Shown piece by piece: positions 1 to 10,348 of a stretch of 64,000 bases of DNA (positions are counted from its first letter, which is position 1; each line of letters starts with the position of its first letter). The stretch is from Camelus bactrianus (lineage: Eukaryota > Chordata > Mammalia > Artiodactyla > Camelidae). Position numbers and translations under genes: made by a program. The stretch covers positions 248,001-312,000 of the forward strand of contig NW_027413968.1 in assembly GCF_048773025.1 (NCBI RefSeq). The letters are read 5' to 3'. The notes beneath the pieces were generated by a model, which was given only the letters and a program-made list of their open reading frames with translations, was not told where the DNA came from and made no database searches.

Positions 1-1063
1 CTGCCAGGGAACACCTGTGACAACAGGCAGCTGCGTGGGGGGCGGCCCCGAACCTCCCCCACACAGTCAGTCGTGTTCCGCTATTCTCAGAGTGGGGAGG
101 TTCCGGCTTCTGTCTGCAGCACCCGGGATTTCCTAGGAGCCTTTCGATTGTCTTCCCCGAGTCCCTCCCAGTGCGGGGTGCCAGGGAAAGGCGGGGGTTG
201 AGCTGGAAATGCAGGTAGCATCTAGTGCCTCCCCCTGGACAGGGGAGATAATTAGCGGACATCCCCCTGCCAGGGAACACCTGTGACACCAGGCAACTGC
301 GTGGAGGTCGGCCCCAAACCTCCGCCACACTGTAAGCCGTGTTCCGGAATTCTGAGTGTGGGGAGTTTCCGTCTTCGGTCTGCAGCACCCGAGATCTCCT
401 AGGAGCCCTTCGCGTGTCTTCCCCGAGTGCCTCCCAGTGCGGGATGCCAGGGAAAGTCGGGGGGTGGAATGGAAATTCAAGTAGAATCTAGTGCCTCCCC
501 CTATACAGGGGAGGTAATTAGCGGACTTCCCCCTGCGGGGAACACATGTGACACCAGGCAGCTGCGTGGAGGGCGGCCCTAATCCTCACCCACACAGTCA
601 CACTTTTTCCGGAATTCTGAGTGTGGGGAGGTTCCGTCTTCTGTCTGCAGCACCCGGGATCTCTTAGGACAATTTCGCGTGTCTTCCCCGAATCCCTCCC
701 AGTGCGGGCTGCCAGGGAAAGGCAGGGTTTGTGCTGGAATTGCAGGTAGCATCTAGTGCCTCCCCCTGGACAGGGGATGTAATTAGCGGACTTCCCCCTG
801 CCAGGGAACAACTGTGACACCAGGAATCTGCGTGGAGGGCGGCCCTAAACCTCACCCACACAGTCACCCGTGTTCCGGAATTCTGAGTGTGGGGAGGTTC
901 CGTCTTATGTCTGCAGCACCCGGGATCTCCAAGGAGCCCTTCGAGAGTCTTCCCCGAGTCCCTCCCTGTGCGGGCTTCCGGGGAAAGGCGGGGGTTGGTC
1001 TGGAAACGCAGGTAGCATCTAGTGCCTCCCCATGGACAGGGGAGGTAATTAGCGGACTTCCCC

Positions 1064-1328
1064 TTGAGTGGGAACACCTGTGACACCAGGAAGCTGCGTG
1101 GAGGGCGGACCTAAACCTCACCCACACAGTCAGTCGTGTTCCGGAATTCTGAGTGTGGGGAGGTTCCGTCATCTTATACAGCACCCGGGATCACCTAGGA
1201 TCCTTTCGCTTGTCTTCCCCGAGTCCCTCCCAGTGCGGCCTGCCGGGAAAAGGTGGGGGTTGGGCTGGAAATGCAGGCAATATCTAGTGCCTCCCCCTTT
1301 ACAGGGGAGGTAATTAGCGGACTTCCCC
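1064..1328 (+). repeat. Fused monomer marking loss of one repeat
   Basis: The left half matches 21234 (gaagctgcgtggagggcggacc, cagtcagtcg) and the right half matches the second half of 21500 (catcttatacagc, gatcacctaggatcc). Copies 3 and 4 keep both parents as separate monomers. Copies 1 and 2 (also at 11412-11676) have only this fusion, as expected from an unequal crossover that removed 266 bp. Confidence 0.85.
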
Positions 1329-1768
1329 CTGCCAGGGAACACCTGTGACACCATGCAGCTGCGTGGAGGACGGCCCCAATTCTCCCTCACACAGTGAGCC
1401 GTGTTCTGGAATTCTGAGTGTGGGGAGGTTACGTCTTCTGCCTGCAGCACCCGGGATCTCCTAGGAGCCATTCGAGGGTCTTCCCCGAGTCCCTCCCAGT
1501 GCGGGCCTCCGGGGAAATTTGGAGGTTGAGCTGGAAATGCAGGTAGCATCTAGTGCCTCCCCCTGGACATGGGAGGTAATTAGCGGAATTCCCCCTGCCA
1601 GGGAAAACCTGTGACACCAGGCAGCTGCGTGGAGGGCGGCCCCAAACCTCCCCCACACAGTCAGCCGTGTTCCGGAATTCTGATTATGGGGAGGTTCCGT
1701 CTTCTGTCTGCAGCACCCGGGATCTTCTAGGAGCCCTTTGCGTGTCTTCCCCGAGTCCCTCCCAGTGC

Positions 1769-1796
1769 GGGCTGCCGGGGGAAGGCTGGGGTTGGG
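1769..1796 (+). other. G-quadruplex motif, variant with longer second run
   Basis: Runs GGG (1769-1771), GGGGG (1777-1781), GGGG (1788-1791) and GGG (1794-1796) have loops of 5, 6 and 2 bases. This version belongs to the monomer type starting at 1595 and recurs at its copies in the other HOR units, for example the monomers starting at 11943, 22031 and 32916. Confidence 0.7.
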
Positions 1797-2033
1797 CTGG
1801 AAATACAGGTAGCATCTGGTGCCTCCACCTGGACAGGGTAAGAATTTAGCGGAATTCCCCCTGCCAGGGAACACCTGTGAAACCAGGCAGCTGCTTGGAG
1901 GGCGGCCCCAAAACTCCCCCATACAGTCAGCCGTGTTCCGGAATACTGAGTGTGGGAAGGTTCCGTCTTCTGTCTGCAGCACCTGGGATCTCCTAGGAGC
2001 CCTTCGCGATTTTTCCCGGGTCCCCCCTATTGC

Positions 2034-2061
2034 GGGCTTCCGGGGAAAAGCGGGGGTTGGG
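2034..2061 (+). other. G-quadruplex motif, heptamer first monomer
   Basis: Runs GGG (2034-2036), GGGG (2042-2045), GGGGG (2052-2056) and GGG (2059-2061) fit the four-run rule. The next monomers of the same heptamer (from 2126 and 2390) break it, the first by losing the first run and the second by changing the last run to GG. Confidence 0.7.
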
Positions 2062-2389
2062 CTGGAAATGCAGGTAGCATCTAGTGCCTCTCACTGCACA
2101 GGGGAGGTTTTTAGCGGACTTCCTCCTGCCACGGAACACCTGTGACATCAGGCAGCTGCGTGGAGGGCGGCCCAAATCTCTCCCACACAGTCAGCCGTGT
2201 TCCGGAATTCTGAGTCTGTGGAGGTTCCGTCATCTCTATGCAGCACCCGGGATCTCCTAGGAGCCCATTGCGTGATTTCCCAGAGTGCCTCCCGGTTAGT
2301 GCTGCCGGGCAAAGGCGGGGGTTGGGCTGGAAATGCAGGTAGCATCTAGTGCCTCCCCCTGGAAGGGGAGGTATTTAGCAGAATTCACC

Positions 2390-2919
2390 CTGCCAGGGAA
2401 CACCTGTGACACCAAGCAGCTGCGTGGAGGGCGGCCCCAAACCTCCCAAACACAGTCAGCCGAGTTCCGGAATTCTGAGTGTGGGGAGGTTCCGTCTTCT
2501 CTCTGCAGCACCCGGGATCTCCTAGGAGCCCTTAGCGTGTTTTCCCGATTCTTTCCCAGTGCGGGCTGTAGGGGAAATGCGGGGGTTGGCCTGGAAATGC
2601 AGGTAAAATCTAGTGCCTCCCCCTGGAGAGGGGAGGAAATTAGCCGACTTCCCCCTGCCAGGGAACACGTGTGACACCAGGCAGCTGCGTGGGTGTTGTC
2701 CCCAATCCTCCCCCACACAGTCAGCCGTGTTCCGGAATTCTAAGATTAGGGAGGTTCCGTCTTCTGTCTGCAGAACCCGGGATCCCCTAGGAGCACTTCG
2801 CTTGTCTTCCCCGAGTCCCTCCCACTGTGGGCTGCCGGGGAAAGGCGGGGGTTGAGCTGAAAAAACAGGTAGCATCTAGTGCCTCCCCCTGGAAGGGGAG
2901 GTAATTAGCAGAATTCACC
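2390..2919 (+). repeat. 530-bp dimer, first copy
   Basis: The two monomers 2390-2654 and 2655-2919 are repeated with few changes by 2920-3184 and 3185-3449. The first of the pair has gagttccgg and ctctctgcag. The second has a gcgtgggtgttgtcc block and taagattagg. This dimer pair sits inside every copy of the heptamer. Confidence 0.88.
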
Positions 2920-3449
2920 CTGCCAGGGAACACCTGTGACACCAAGCAGCTGCGTGGAGTGCGGCCCCAAACCTCCCAAACACAGTCAGCCGAGTTCCGG
3001 AATTCTGAGTGTGGGGAGGTTCCGTCTTCTCTCTGCAGCACCCGGGATCTCCTAGGAGCCCTTAGCGTGTTTTCCCGATTCTTTCCCAGTGCGGGCTGCA
3101 GGGGAAATGCGGGGGTTGGCCTGGAAATGCAGGTAAAATCTAGTGCCTCCCCCTGGAGAGGGGAGGAAATTAGCCGAATTCCCCCTGCCATGGAACACGT
3201 GTGACACCAGGCAGCTGCGTGGGTGTTGTCCCCAAACCTCCCCCACACAGTCAGCCGTGTTCCGGAATTCTAAGATTAGGGAGGTTCCGTCTTCTGTCTG
3301 CAGAACCCGGGATCCCCTAGGAGCACTTCGCTTGTCTTCACCGAGTCCCTCCCAGTGCGGGCTGCCAGGGAAAGGCGGGGGTTGGGCTGGAAATGCAGGT
3401 AGACTCTAGTGCCTCCCCCTGACAGTGGAGGTAGTTAGCGGAATTCCCC
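2920..3449 (+). repeat. 530-bp dimer, second copy
   Basis: Tandem copy of the preceding 530 bp. Differences I saw include gagtgcggcccc for gagggcggcccc, ggctgcagg for ggctgtagg, and gccatgg for gccaggg. The last third of its second monomer departs from the first copy and carries gactctagtgcc and tgacagtggagg. Confidence 0.87.
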
Positions 3450-5836
3450 CTGCCAGGGAACATCTGTGACACCAGTCAGCTGCGTGGAGGGGACCCGAAC
3501 CTCGTCCACACAGTCAGCCGTTTTCCGGAATTCTGAGTGTGGGGAGGTTCCGTCTTCTGTCTGCAGCACCCGGGATCTTCTAGGAGCCCTTTGCGTGTCT
3601 TCCCCGAGTCCCTCCCAGTGCGGGCTGCCGGGGGAAGGCTGGGGTTGGGCTGGAAATACAGGTAGCATCTGGTGCCTCCACCTGGACAGGGTAAGAATTT
3701 AGCGGAATTCCCCCTGCCAGGGAACACCTGTGAAACCAGGCAGCTGCTTGGAGGGCGGCCCCAAAACTCCCCCATACAGTCAGCCGTGTTCCGGAATACT
3801 GAGTGTGGGAAGGTTCCGTCTTCTGTCTGCAGCACCTGGGATCTCCTAGGAGCCCTTCGCTTGTCTTCCCCGAGTGCCTCCCAATGGGGGCTGCCGGGGA
3901 ATTGCGGGGGTTGAGCTGGAAATGCAGGTAGCATCTAGTGCCTCCCCCAGGACAGGGGAGGTAATTAGCGGACTTCCCTGCCAGGGAACACCTGTGACAC
4001 CAGGCAACTGCGTGGAGGTCGGCCCCAATCCTCCGCCACACAGTAAGCCGTGTTCCGGAATTCTGAGTGTGGGGAGGTTCCGTCTTCGGTCTGCAGCACC
4101 CGAGATCCCCTAGGAGCCCTTCGCGTGTCTTCCCCGAGTGCCTCACAGTGCGGGCTGCCAGGGAAAGTCGGGGGGTGGAATGGAAATGCAAGTAGAATCA
4201 AGTGCCTCCCCCTGTACAGGGGAGGTAATTAGCGGACTTCCCCCTGCGGAAAACACATGTGACACCAGGCAGCTGCGTGGAGGGCGGCCCTAAACCTCCC
4301 CCAAACAGTCAGCCGTGTTCCGGAATTCTGAGTGTGGGGAGGTTCCGTCTTCTGTCTGCAGCACCCGGGATCTCCTAGGAGAATTTCGCTTGTCTTCCCC
4401 GACTCCCTCCCAGTGCGGCCTACCTGGAAAAGGTGGGGGTTGGGCTGGAAATGCAGTCAATATCTAGTGCCTCCCCCTTTACAGGGGAGGTAATTAGCGG
4501 ACTTCCCCCTGCCAGGGAACACCTGTGACAACATGCAGCTGCGTGGAGGGCGGCCCCAATTCTCCCTCACACAGTGAGCCGTGTTCTGGAATTCTGAGTG
4601 TGGGGAGGTTACGTCTTCTGCCTGCAGCACCCGGGATCTCCTAGGAGCCCTTCGAGGTTCTTCCCCGAGTCCCTCCCACTGCGGGCTGCCGGGGAAATTT
4701 GGGGGTTGAGCTGGAAATGCAGGTAGCATCTAGTGCCTCCCCCTGGACATGGGAGGTAATTAGCGGAATTCCCCCTGCCAGGGAAAACCTGTGACACCAG
4801 GCAGCTGCGTGGAGGGCGGCCCCAAACCTCCCCCACACAGTCAGCCGTGTTCCGGAATTCTGATTATGGGGAGGTTCCGTCTTCTGTCTGCAGCACCCGG
4901 GATCATCTAGGAGCCATTTGCGTGTCTTTCCCGATTCCCTCCCAGTGCGGGCTGCCGGGGGAAGGCTGGGGTTGGGCTGGAAATACAGGTAGCATCTGGT
5001 GCCTCCACCTGGACTGGGTATGTAATTAGAGGGATTCCCCATGCCAGGGATCACCTGTGACACCAGGCAGCTGCATGGAGGGCGGCGACAAAACTCCCCC
5101 ACACAGTCCGCCGTGTTCCGGAATTCTGAGTGTGGGGAGGTTCCGACTTCTGTCTGCAGCGCCCGAATCTCCTAGGAGCCCTTCGCGTGTCTTCCCAGAG
5201 TGCCTCCCATTTCGGGCTGCCGGGGAAATCGGGGGTTTGGCTGGAAATGCAGGTAGCAACTAGTGCCTCCCCCTGGAAAGGGGAGAAAATTAGCGGACTT
5301 CCCCCTGAGAGTGAACAGCTGTTACCTCAGGCAGCTGCGTGGAGGGCAGCCCTAAATCTCACCAACACAGTCAGATGTGTTCCGGAATTCTGAGTGTGGG
5401 GAGGTTCCGTCTTCTTTCTGCAGCAACCGGGATTTCCTAGGAGCACTTCGCGTGTCTTCCCCGAGTGCCTCCCAGTGCGGGCTGCCAGGGAAAGGCGGGG
5501 GTTGGGCTGGAAATGCAGGTAGCATCTAGTGCATCCCCCTGGACAGGGGAGGTAATTAGTGGACTTCCCCCTGCCAGGGAAAACTTGTGACACCAGGCAG
5601 CTGCGTGGAGGGCGGCCCCAAACATCCCCTACACAGGCAGCCGTGTTCCGGTATTCTGAGTGTGGGGAGTTTCCGTCTTCTGTCTGCAGCACCAGGGATC
5701 TCCTAGGAGCCATTCGAGTGTCTTCCCCGAGTGCCTCCCAGTGCGAGCTTCCGGGGAAAGGCTGGGGTTGGTCTGGAAATGCAAGTAGCATCTAGTACCT
5801 AACTCTGGACCAGGGAGGTAATTAGCGGACTTCCCC

Positions 5837-6101
5837 CTGCCAGGGAACACCTGTGAAACCAGGCAGCTGCGTGGAGGGAGGCCCTAATCCTCACCCACAC
5901 AGTCACACTTTTTCCGGAATTCTGAGTTTGGGGAGGTTCCGTCTTCTCTCTGCAGCACCCGGGATCTCCTAGGAGCCCTTAGCGTGTTTTCCCGATTCTT
6001 TCCCAGTGCGGGCTGTAGGGGAAATGCGGGGGTTGGCCTGGAAATGCAGGTAAAATCTAGTGCCTCCCCCTGGAGAGGGGAGGAAATTAGCCGAATTCCC
6101 C
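5837..6101 (+). repeat. Hybrid monomer at rearrangement junction
   Basis: The first part matches the monomer at 16185 (ggagggaggcc, cacactttttccgg, gagtttgggg). After about 5945 it changes to the dimer type at 2390-2920 (ctctctgcag, agcgtgttttcccg). Its end, gccgaattcc before gccatgg, is that of 2920 rather than 2390, although ggctgtagg is that of 2390. More than one exchange is implied. Confidence 0.83.
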
Positions 6102-7160
6102 CTGCCATGGAACACGTGTGACACCAGGCAGCTGCGTGGGTGTTGTCCCCAATCCTCCCCCACACAGTCAGCCGTGTTCCGGAATTCTAAGATTAGGGAG
6201 GTTACGTCTTCTGCCTGCAGCACCCGGGATCTCCTAGGAGCCATTCGAGGGTCTTCCCCGAGTCCCTCCCAGTGCGGGCCTCCGGGGAAATTTGGAGGTT
6301 GAGCTGGAAATGCAGGTAGACTCTAGTGCCTCCCCCTGACAGTGGAGGTAGTTAGCGGAATTCCCCCTGCCAGGGAACATCTGTGACACCAGTCAGCTGC
6401 GTGGAGGGGACCCGAACCTCGCCCACACAGTAAGCCGTTTTCCGGAATTCTGAGTGTGGGGAGGTTCCGTCTTCTGTCTGCAGCACCCGGGATCTTCTAG
6501 GAGCCCTTTGCGTGTCTTCCCCGAGTCCCTCCCAGTGCGGGCTGCCGGGGGAAGGCTGGGGTTGGGCTGGAAATACAGGTAGCATCTGGTGCCTCCACCT
6601 GGACAGGGTAAGAATTTAGCGGAATTCCCCCTGCCAGGGAACACCTGTGAAACCAGGCAGCTGCTTGGAGGGCGGCCCCAAAACTCCCCCATACAGTCAG
6701 CCGTGTTCCGGAATACTGAGTGTGGGAAGGTTCCGTCTTCTGTCTGCAGCACCTGGGATCTCCTAGGAGCCCTTCGCTTGTCTTCCCCGAGTGCCTCCCA
6801 ATGGGGGCTGCCGGGGAATTGCGGGGGTTGAGCTGGAAATGCAGGTAGCATCTAGTGCCTCCCCCAGGACAGGGGAGGTAATTAGCGGACTTCCCTGCCA
6901 GGGAACACCTGTGACACCAGGCAACTGCGTGGAGGTCGGCCCCAATCCTCCGCCACACAGTAAGCCGTGTTCCGGAATTCTGAGTGTGGGGAGGTTCCGT
7001 CTTCGGTCTGCAGCACCCGAGATCCCCTAGGAGCCCTTCGCGTGTCTTCCCCGAGTGCCTCACAGTGCGGGCTGCCAGGGAAAGTCGGGGGGTGGAATGG
7101 AAATGCAAGTAGAATCAAGTGCCTCCCCCTGTACAGGGGAGGTAATTAGCGGACTTCCCC
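5967..7160 (+). repeat. Re-used segment, offset 2917 from 3050-4243
   Basis: From about 5967 the sequence follows 3050-4243 at an offset of 2917, through the monomers starting at 6367, 6631 and 6895. The copying is not clean: the middle of the monomer at 6102 comes from a third source of the type at 1329. The segment replaces the HOR monomers expected after 5837. Confidence 0.82.
6102..6366 (+). repeat. Three-source mosaic monomer
   Basis: The left part comes from the dimer second-monomer type (gcgtgggtgttgtcc, taagattagg). The middle, from about 6202 to 6310, comes from the type at 1329 (gttacgtcttctgcctgcag, cctccggggaaatttgg). The end is from the type at 3185 (gactctagtgcc, tgacagtggagg). 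A central tract within otherwise continuous flanks is what gene conversion leaves. Confidence 0.83.
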
Positions 7161-8754
7161 CTGCCAGGGAACACCTGTGACAACAGGCAGCTGCGTGGGG
7201 GGCGGCCCCGAACCTCCCCCACACAGTCAGTCGTGTTCCGCTATTCTCAGAGTGGGGAGGTTCCGGCTTCTGTCTGCAGCACCCGGGATTTCCTAGGAGC
7301 CTTTCGATTGTCTTCCCCGAGTCCCTCCCAGTGCGGGGTGCCAGGGAAAGGCGGGGGTTGAGCTGGAAATGCAGGTAGCATCTAGTGCCTCCCCCTGGAC
7401 AGGGGATATAATTAGCGGACATCCCCCTGCCAATGAACACCTGTGACACCAGGCAACTGCGTGGAGGTGGGCCCCAAACCTCCGCCACACTGTAAGCCGT
7501 GTTCCGGAATTCTGAGTGTGGGGAGGTTCCGTCTTCGGTCTGCAGCACCCGAGATCTCCTAGGAGCCCTTCGCGTGTCTTCCCCGAGTGCCTCCCAGTGC
7601 GGGATGCCAGGGAAAGTCGGGGGGTGGAATGGAAATTCAATTAGAATCTAGTGCCTCCCCCTATACAGGGGAGGTAATTAGCGGACTTCCCTCTGCGGGG
7701 AACACCTGTGACACCAGGCAGCTGCGTGGAGGGCGGCCCTAATCCTCACCCACACAGTCACACTTTTTCCGGAATTCTGAGTGTGGGGAGGTTCCGTCTT
7801 CTGTCTGCAGCACCCGGGATCTCTTAGGACAATTTCGCGTGTCTTCCCCGAATCCCTCCCAGTGCGGGCTGCCAGGGATAGGCAGGGTTTGTGCTGGAAT
7901 TGCAGGTAGCATCTAGTGCCTCCCCCTTGACAGGGGATGTAATTAGCGGACTTCCCCCTGCCAGGGAACAACTGTGACACCAGGCAGCTGTGTGGAGGTC
8001 GGCCCCGAACCTCGCCCACACAGTCAGCCGTGTTCCGGAATTCTGAGTGTGGGGAGGTTCCGTCTTCGGTCTGCAGCACCCGGGATCTCCTAGGAGCCCT
8101 TCGAATGTCTTCCCCTAGTCCCTCGCAGTGCGGGCTGCCGGGGAAAGGTGGGGGTTGGGCTGGAAACGCAGGTAGCATCTAGTGCCTCCCCATGGACTGG
8201 GGAGGTAATTAGCGGACTTCCCCTTGCGAGGGAACACCTGTGACACCAGGAAGCTTCGTGGAGGGCGGCCCTAAACCTCACCCACACAGTCACCCGTGTT
8301 CCGGAATTCTGAGTGTGGGGAGGTCCCGTCTTCTGTCTGCAGCACCCGGGATCTCCTAGGAGCCCTTCGAGAGTCTTCCCAGAGTCCCTCCCAGTGCGGG
8401 CTGCCGGGGAAAGACGGGGGTAGGGCTGGAAGCGCAGGTAGCATCTAGTGCCTCCCCCTGGACAGGGTAGGTAATTAGCGGTCTTCCCCCTGCCAGGGAA
8501 AACCTGTGACACCAGGTAGCTGCATGGGGTGCGGCCCCAATCCTCCCCCACTCAATCAGCCGTGTTCCGCAATTCTGAGTATGGGGAGGTTCCGTCTTCT
8601 GTCTGCAGCACCCGCGATCGCCTAGGAGCCCTTCGCGTGTCTTCCCCGAGTCCTTCCCAGTGCGGGCTGCCGGGAAATGCGGGGGTTGGGCTGGAAATTC
8701 AGGTAGAATCTAGTACCTCCCCCTGGACAGGGGAGGTAATTAGCGGACTTCCCC
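7161..8754 (+). repeat. Hexamer tandem, copy 1 (1594 bp)
   Basis: Six monomers start at 7161, 7427, 7693, 7958, 8224 and 8490. The first three are the first three types of the HOR (compare 1, 267, 533). The fourth (gcagctgtgtggaggtcgg) resembles 43269. The last two are the types that end copies 2 and 3 (19640, 19906). A jump from the HOR start to its end, about 31 types later, therefore created a closed six-monomer cycle. Confidence 0.9.
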
Positions 8755-10348
8755 CTGCCAGGGAACACCTGTGACAACAGGCAGCTGCGTGGGGGGCGGC
8801 CCCGAACCTCCCCCACACAGTCAGTCGTGTTCCGCTATTCTCAGAGTGGGGAGGTTCCGGCTTCTGTCTGCAGCACCCGGGATTTCCTAGGAGCCTTTCG
8901 ATTGTCTTCCCCGAGTCCCTCCCAGTGCGGGGTGCCAGGGAAAGGCGGGGGTTGAGCTGGAAATGCAGGTAGCATCTAGTGCCTCCCCCTGGACAGGGGA
9001 GATAATTAGCGGACATCCCCCTGCCAGGGAACACCTGTGACACCAGGCAACTGCGTGGAGGTCGGCCCCAAACCTCCGCCACACTGTAAGCCGTGTTCCG
9101 GAATTCTGAGTGTGGGGAGTTTCCGTCTTCGGTCTGCAGAACCCGAGATCTCCTAGGAGCCCTTCGCGTGTCTTCCCCGAGTGCCTCCCAGTGCGGGATG
9201 CCAGGGAAAGTCGGGGGGTGGAATGGAAATTCAAGTAGAATCTAGTGCCTCCCCCTATACAGGGGAGGTAATTAGCGGACTTCCCCCTGCGGGGAACACA
9301 TGTGACACCAGGCAGCTGCGTGGAGGGCGGCCCTAATCCTCACCCACACAGTCACACTTTTTCCGGAATTCTGAGTGTGGGGAGGTTCCGTCTTCTGTCT
9401 GCAGCACCCGGGATCTCTTAGGAAAATTTCGCGTGTCTTCCCCGAATCCCTCCCAGTGCGGGCTGCCAGGGATAGGCAGGGTTTGTGCTGGAATTGCAGG
9501 TAGCATCTAGTGCCTCCCCCTTGACAGGGGATGTAATTAGCGGACTTCCCCCTGCCAGGGAACAACTGTGACAACAGGCAGCTGTGTGGAGGTCGGCCCC
9601 GAACCTCGCCCACACAGTCAGCCGTGTTCCGGAATTCTGAGTGTGGGGAGGTTCCGTCTTCGGTCTGCAGCACCCGGGATCTCCTAGGAGCCCTTCGAAT
9701 GTCTTCCCCTAGTCCCTCGCAGTGCGGGCTGCCGGGGAAAGGTGGGGGTTGGGCTGGAAACGCAGGTAGCATCTAGTGCCTCCCCATGGACTGGGGAGGT
9801 AATTAGCGGACTTCCCCTTGCGAGGGAACACCTGTGACACCAGGAAGCTTCGTGGAGGGCGGCCCTAAACCTCACCCACACAGTCACCCGTGTTCCGGAA
9901 TTCTGAGTGTGGGGAGGTCCCGTCTTCTGTCTGCAGCACCCGGGATCTCCTAGGAGCCCTTCGAGAGTCTTCCCAGAGTCCCTCCCAGTGCGGGCTGCCG
10001 GGGAAAGACGGGGGTAGGGCTGGAAGCGCAGGTAGCATCTAGTGCCTCCCCCTGGACAGGGTAGGTAATTAGCGGTCTTCCCCCTGCCAGGGAAAACCTG
10101 TGACACCAGGTAGCTGCATGGAGTGCGGCCCCAATCCTCCCCCACTCAATCAGCCGTGTTCCGCAATTCTGAGTATGGGGAGGTTCCGTCTTCTGTCTGC
10201 AGCACCCGCGATCGCCTAGGAGCCCTTCGCGTGTCTTCCCCGAGTCCTTCCCAGTGCGGGCTGCCGGGAAATGCGGGGGTTGGGCTGGAAATTCAGGTAG
10301 AATCTAGTACCTCCCCCTGGACAGGGGAGGTAATTAGCGGACTTCCCC
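8755..10348 (+). repeat. Hexamer tandem, copy 2 (1594 bp)
   Basis: Repeats the previous hexamer at an offset of exactly 1594. Differences seen are few: gggagataatt for gggatataatt, ccagggaac for ccaatgaac, gcagaacccg for gcagcacccg near 9140, and acaacaggcagctgtg for acaccaggcagctgtg. A third pass starts at 10349 but leaves the hexamer after three monomers and continues as the full HOR. Confidence 0.9.

Larger units (their letters stand above)
1861..3713 (+). repeat. Heptamer sub-unit (1853 bp), HOR copy 1
   Basis: Seven monomers start at 1861, 2126, 2390, 2655, 2920, 3185 and 3450. The last is a hybrid: a unique left half (catctgtgacaccagtcagctg, ggaggggaccc) joined to the right half of the type found at 1595. 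That ending leads naturally back to the type at 1861, so the seven monomers can be repeated in tandem without a break in order, as happens at 48838-54397. Confidence 0.88.
1..10348 (+). repeat. Higher-order repeat copy 1 (39 monomers, rearranged)
   Basis: Monomers 1-22 (1-5836) match 10349-16184 one for one at a constant offset of 10348. Instead of continuing with the series seen at 16451-19905, this copy has two mosaic monomers (5837-6366), a re-used piece of its own earlier part (6367-7160, offset 2917 from 3450-4243), and then two tandem 1594-bp hexamers (7161-10348). Its right side therefore looks like a deletion of about 13 monomer types combined with local re-amplification. Its first monomer carries a diagnostic gtgttccgctattctcag block. 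Confidence 0.9.
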
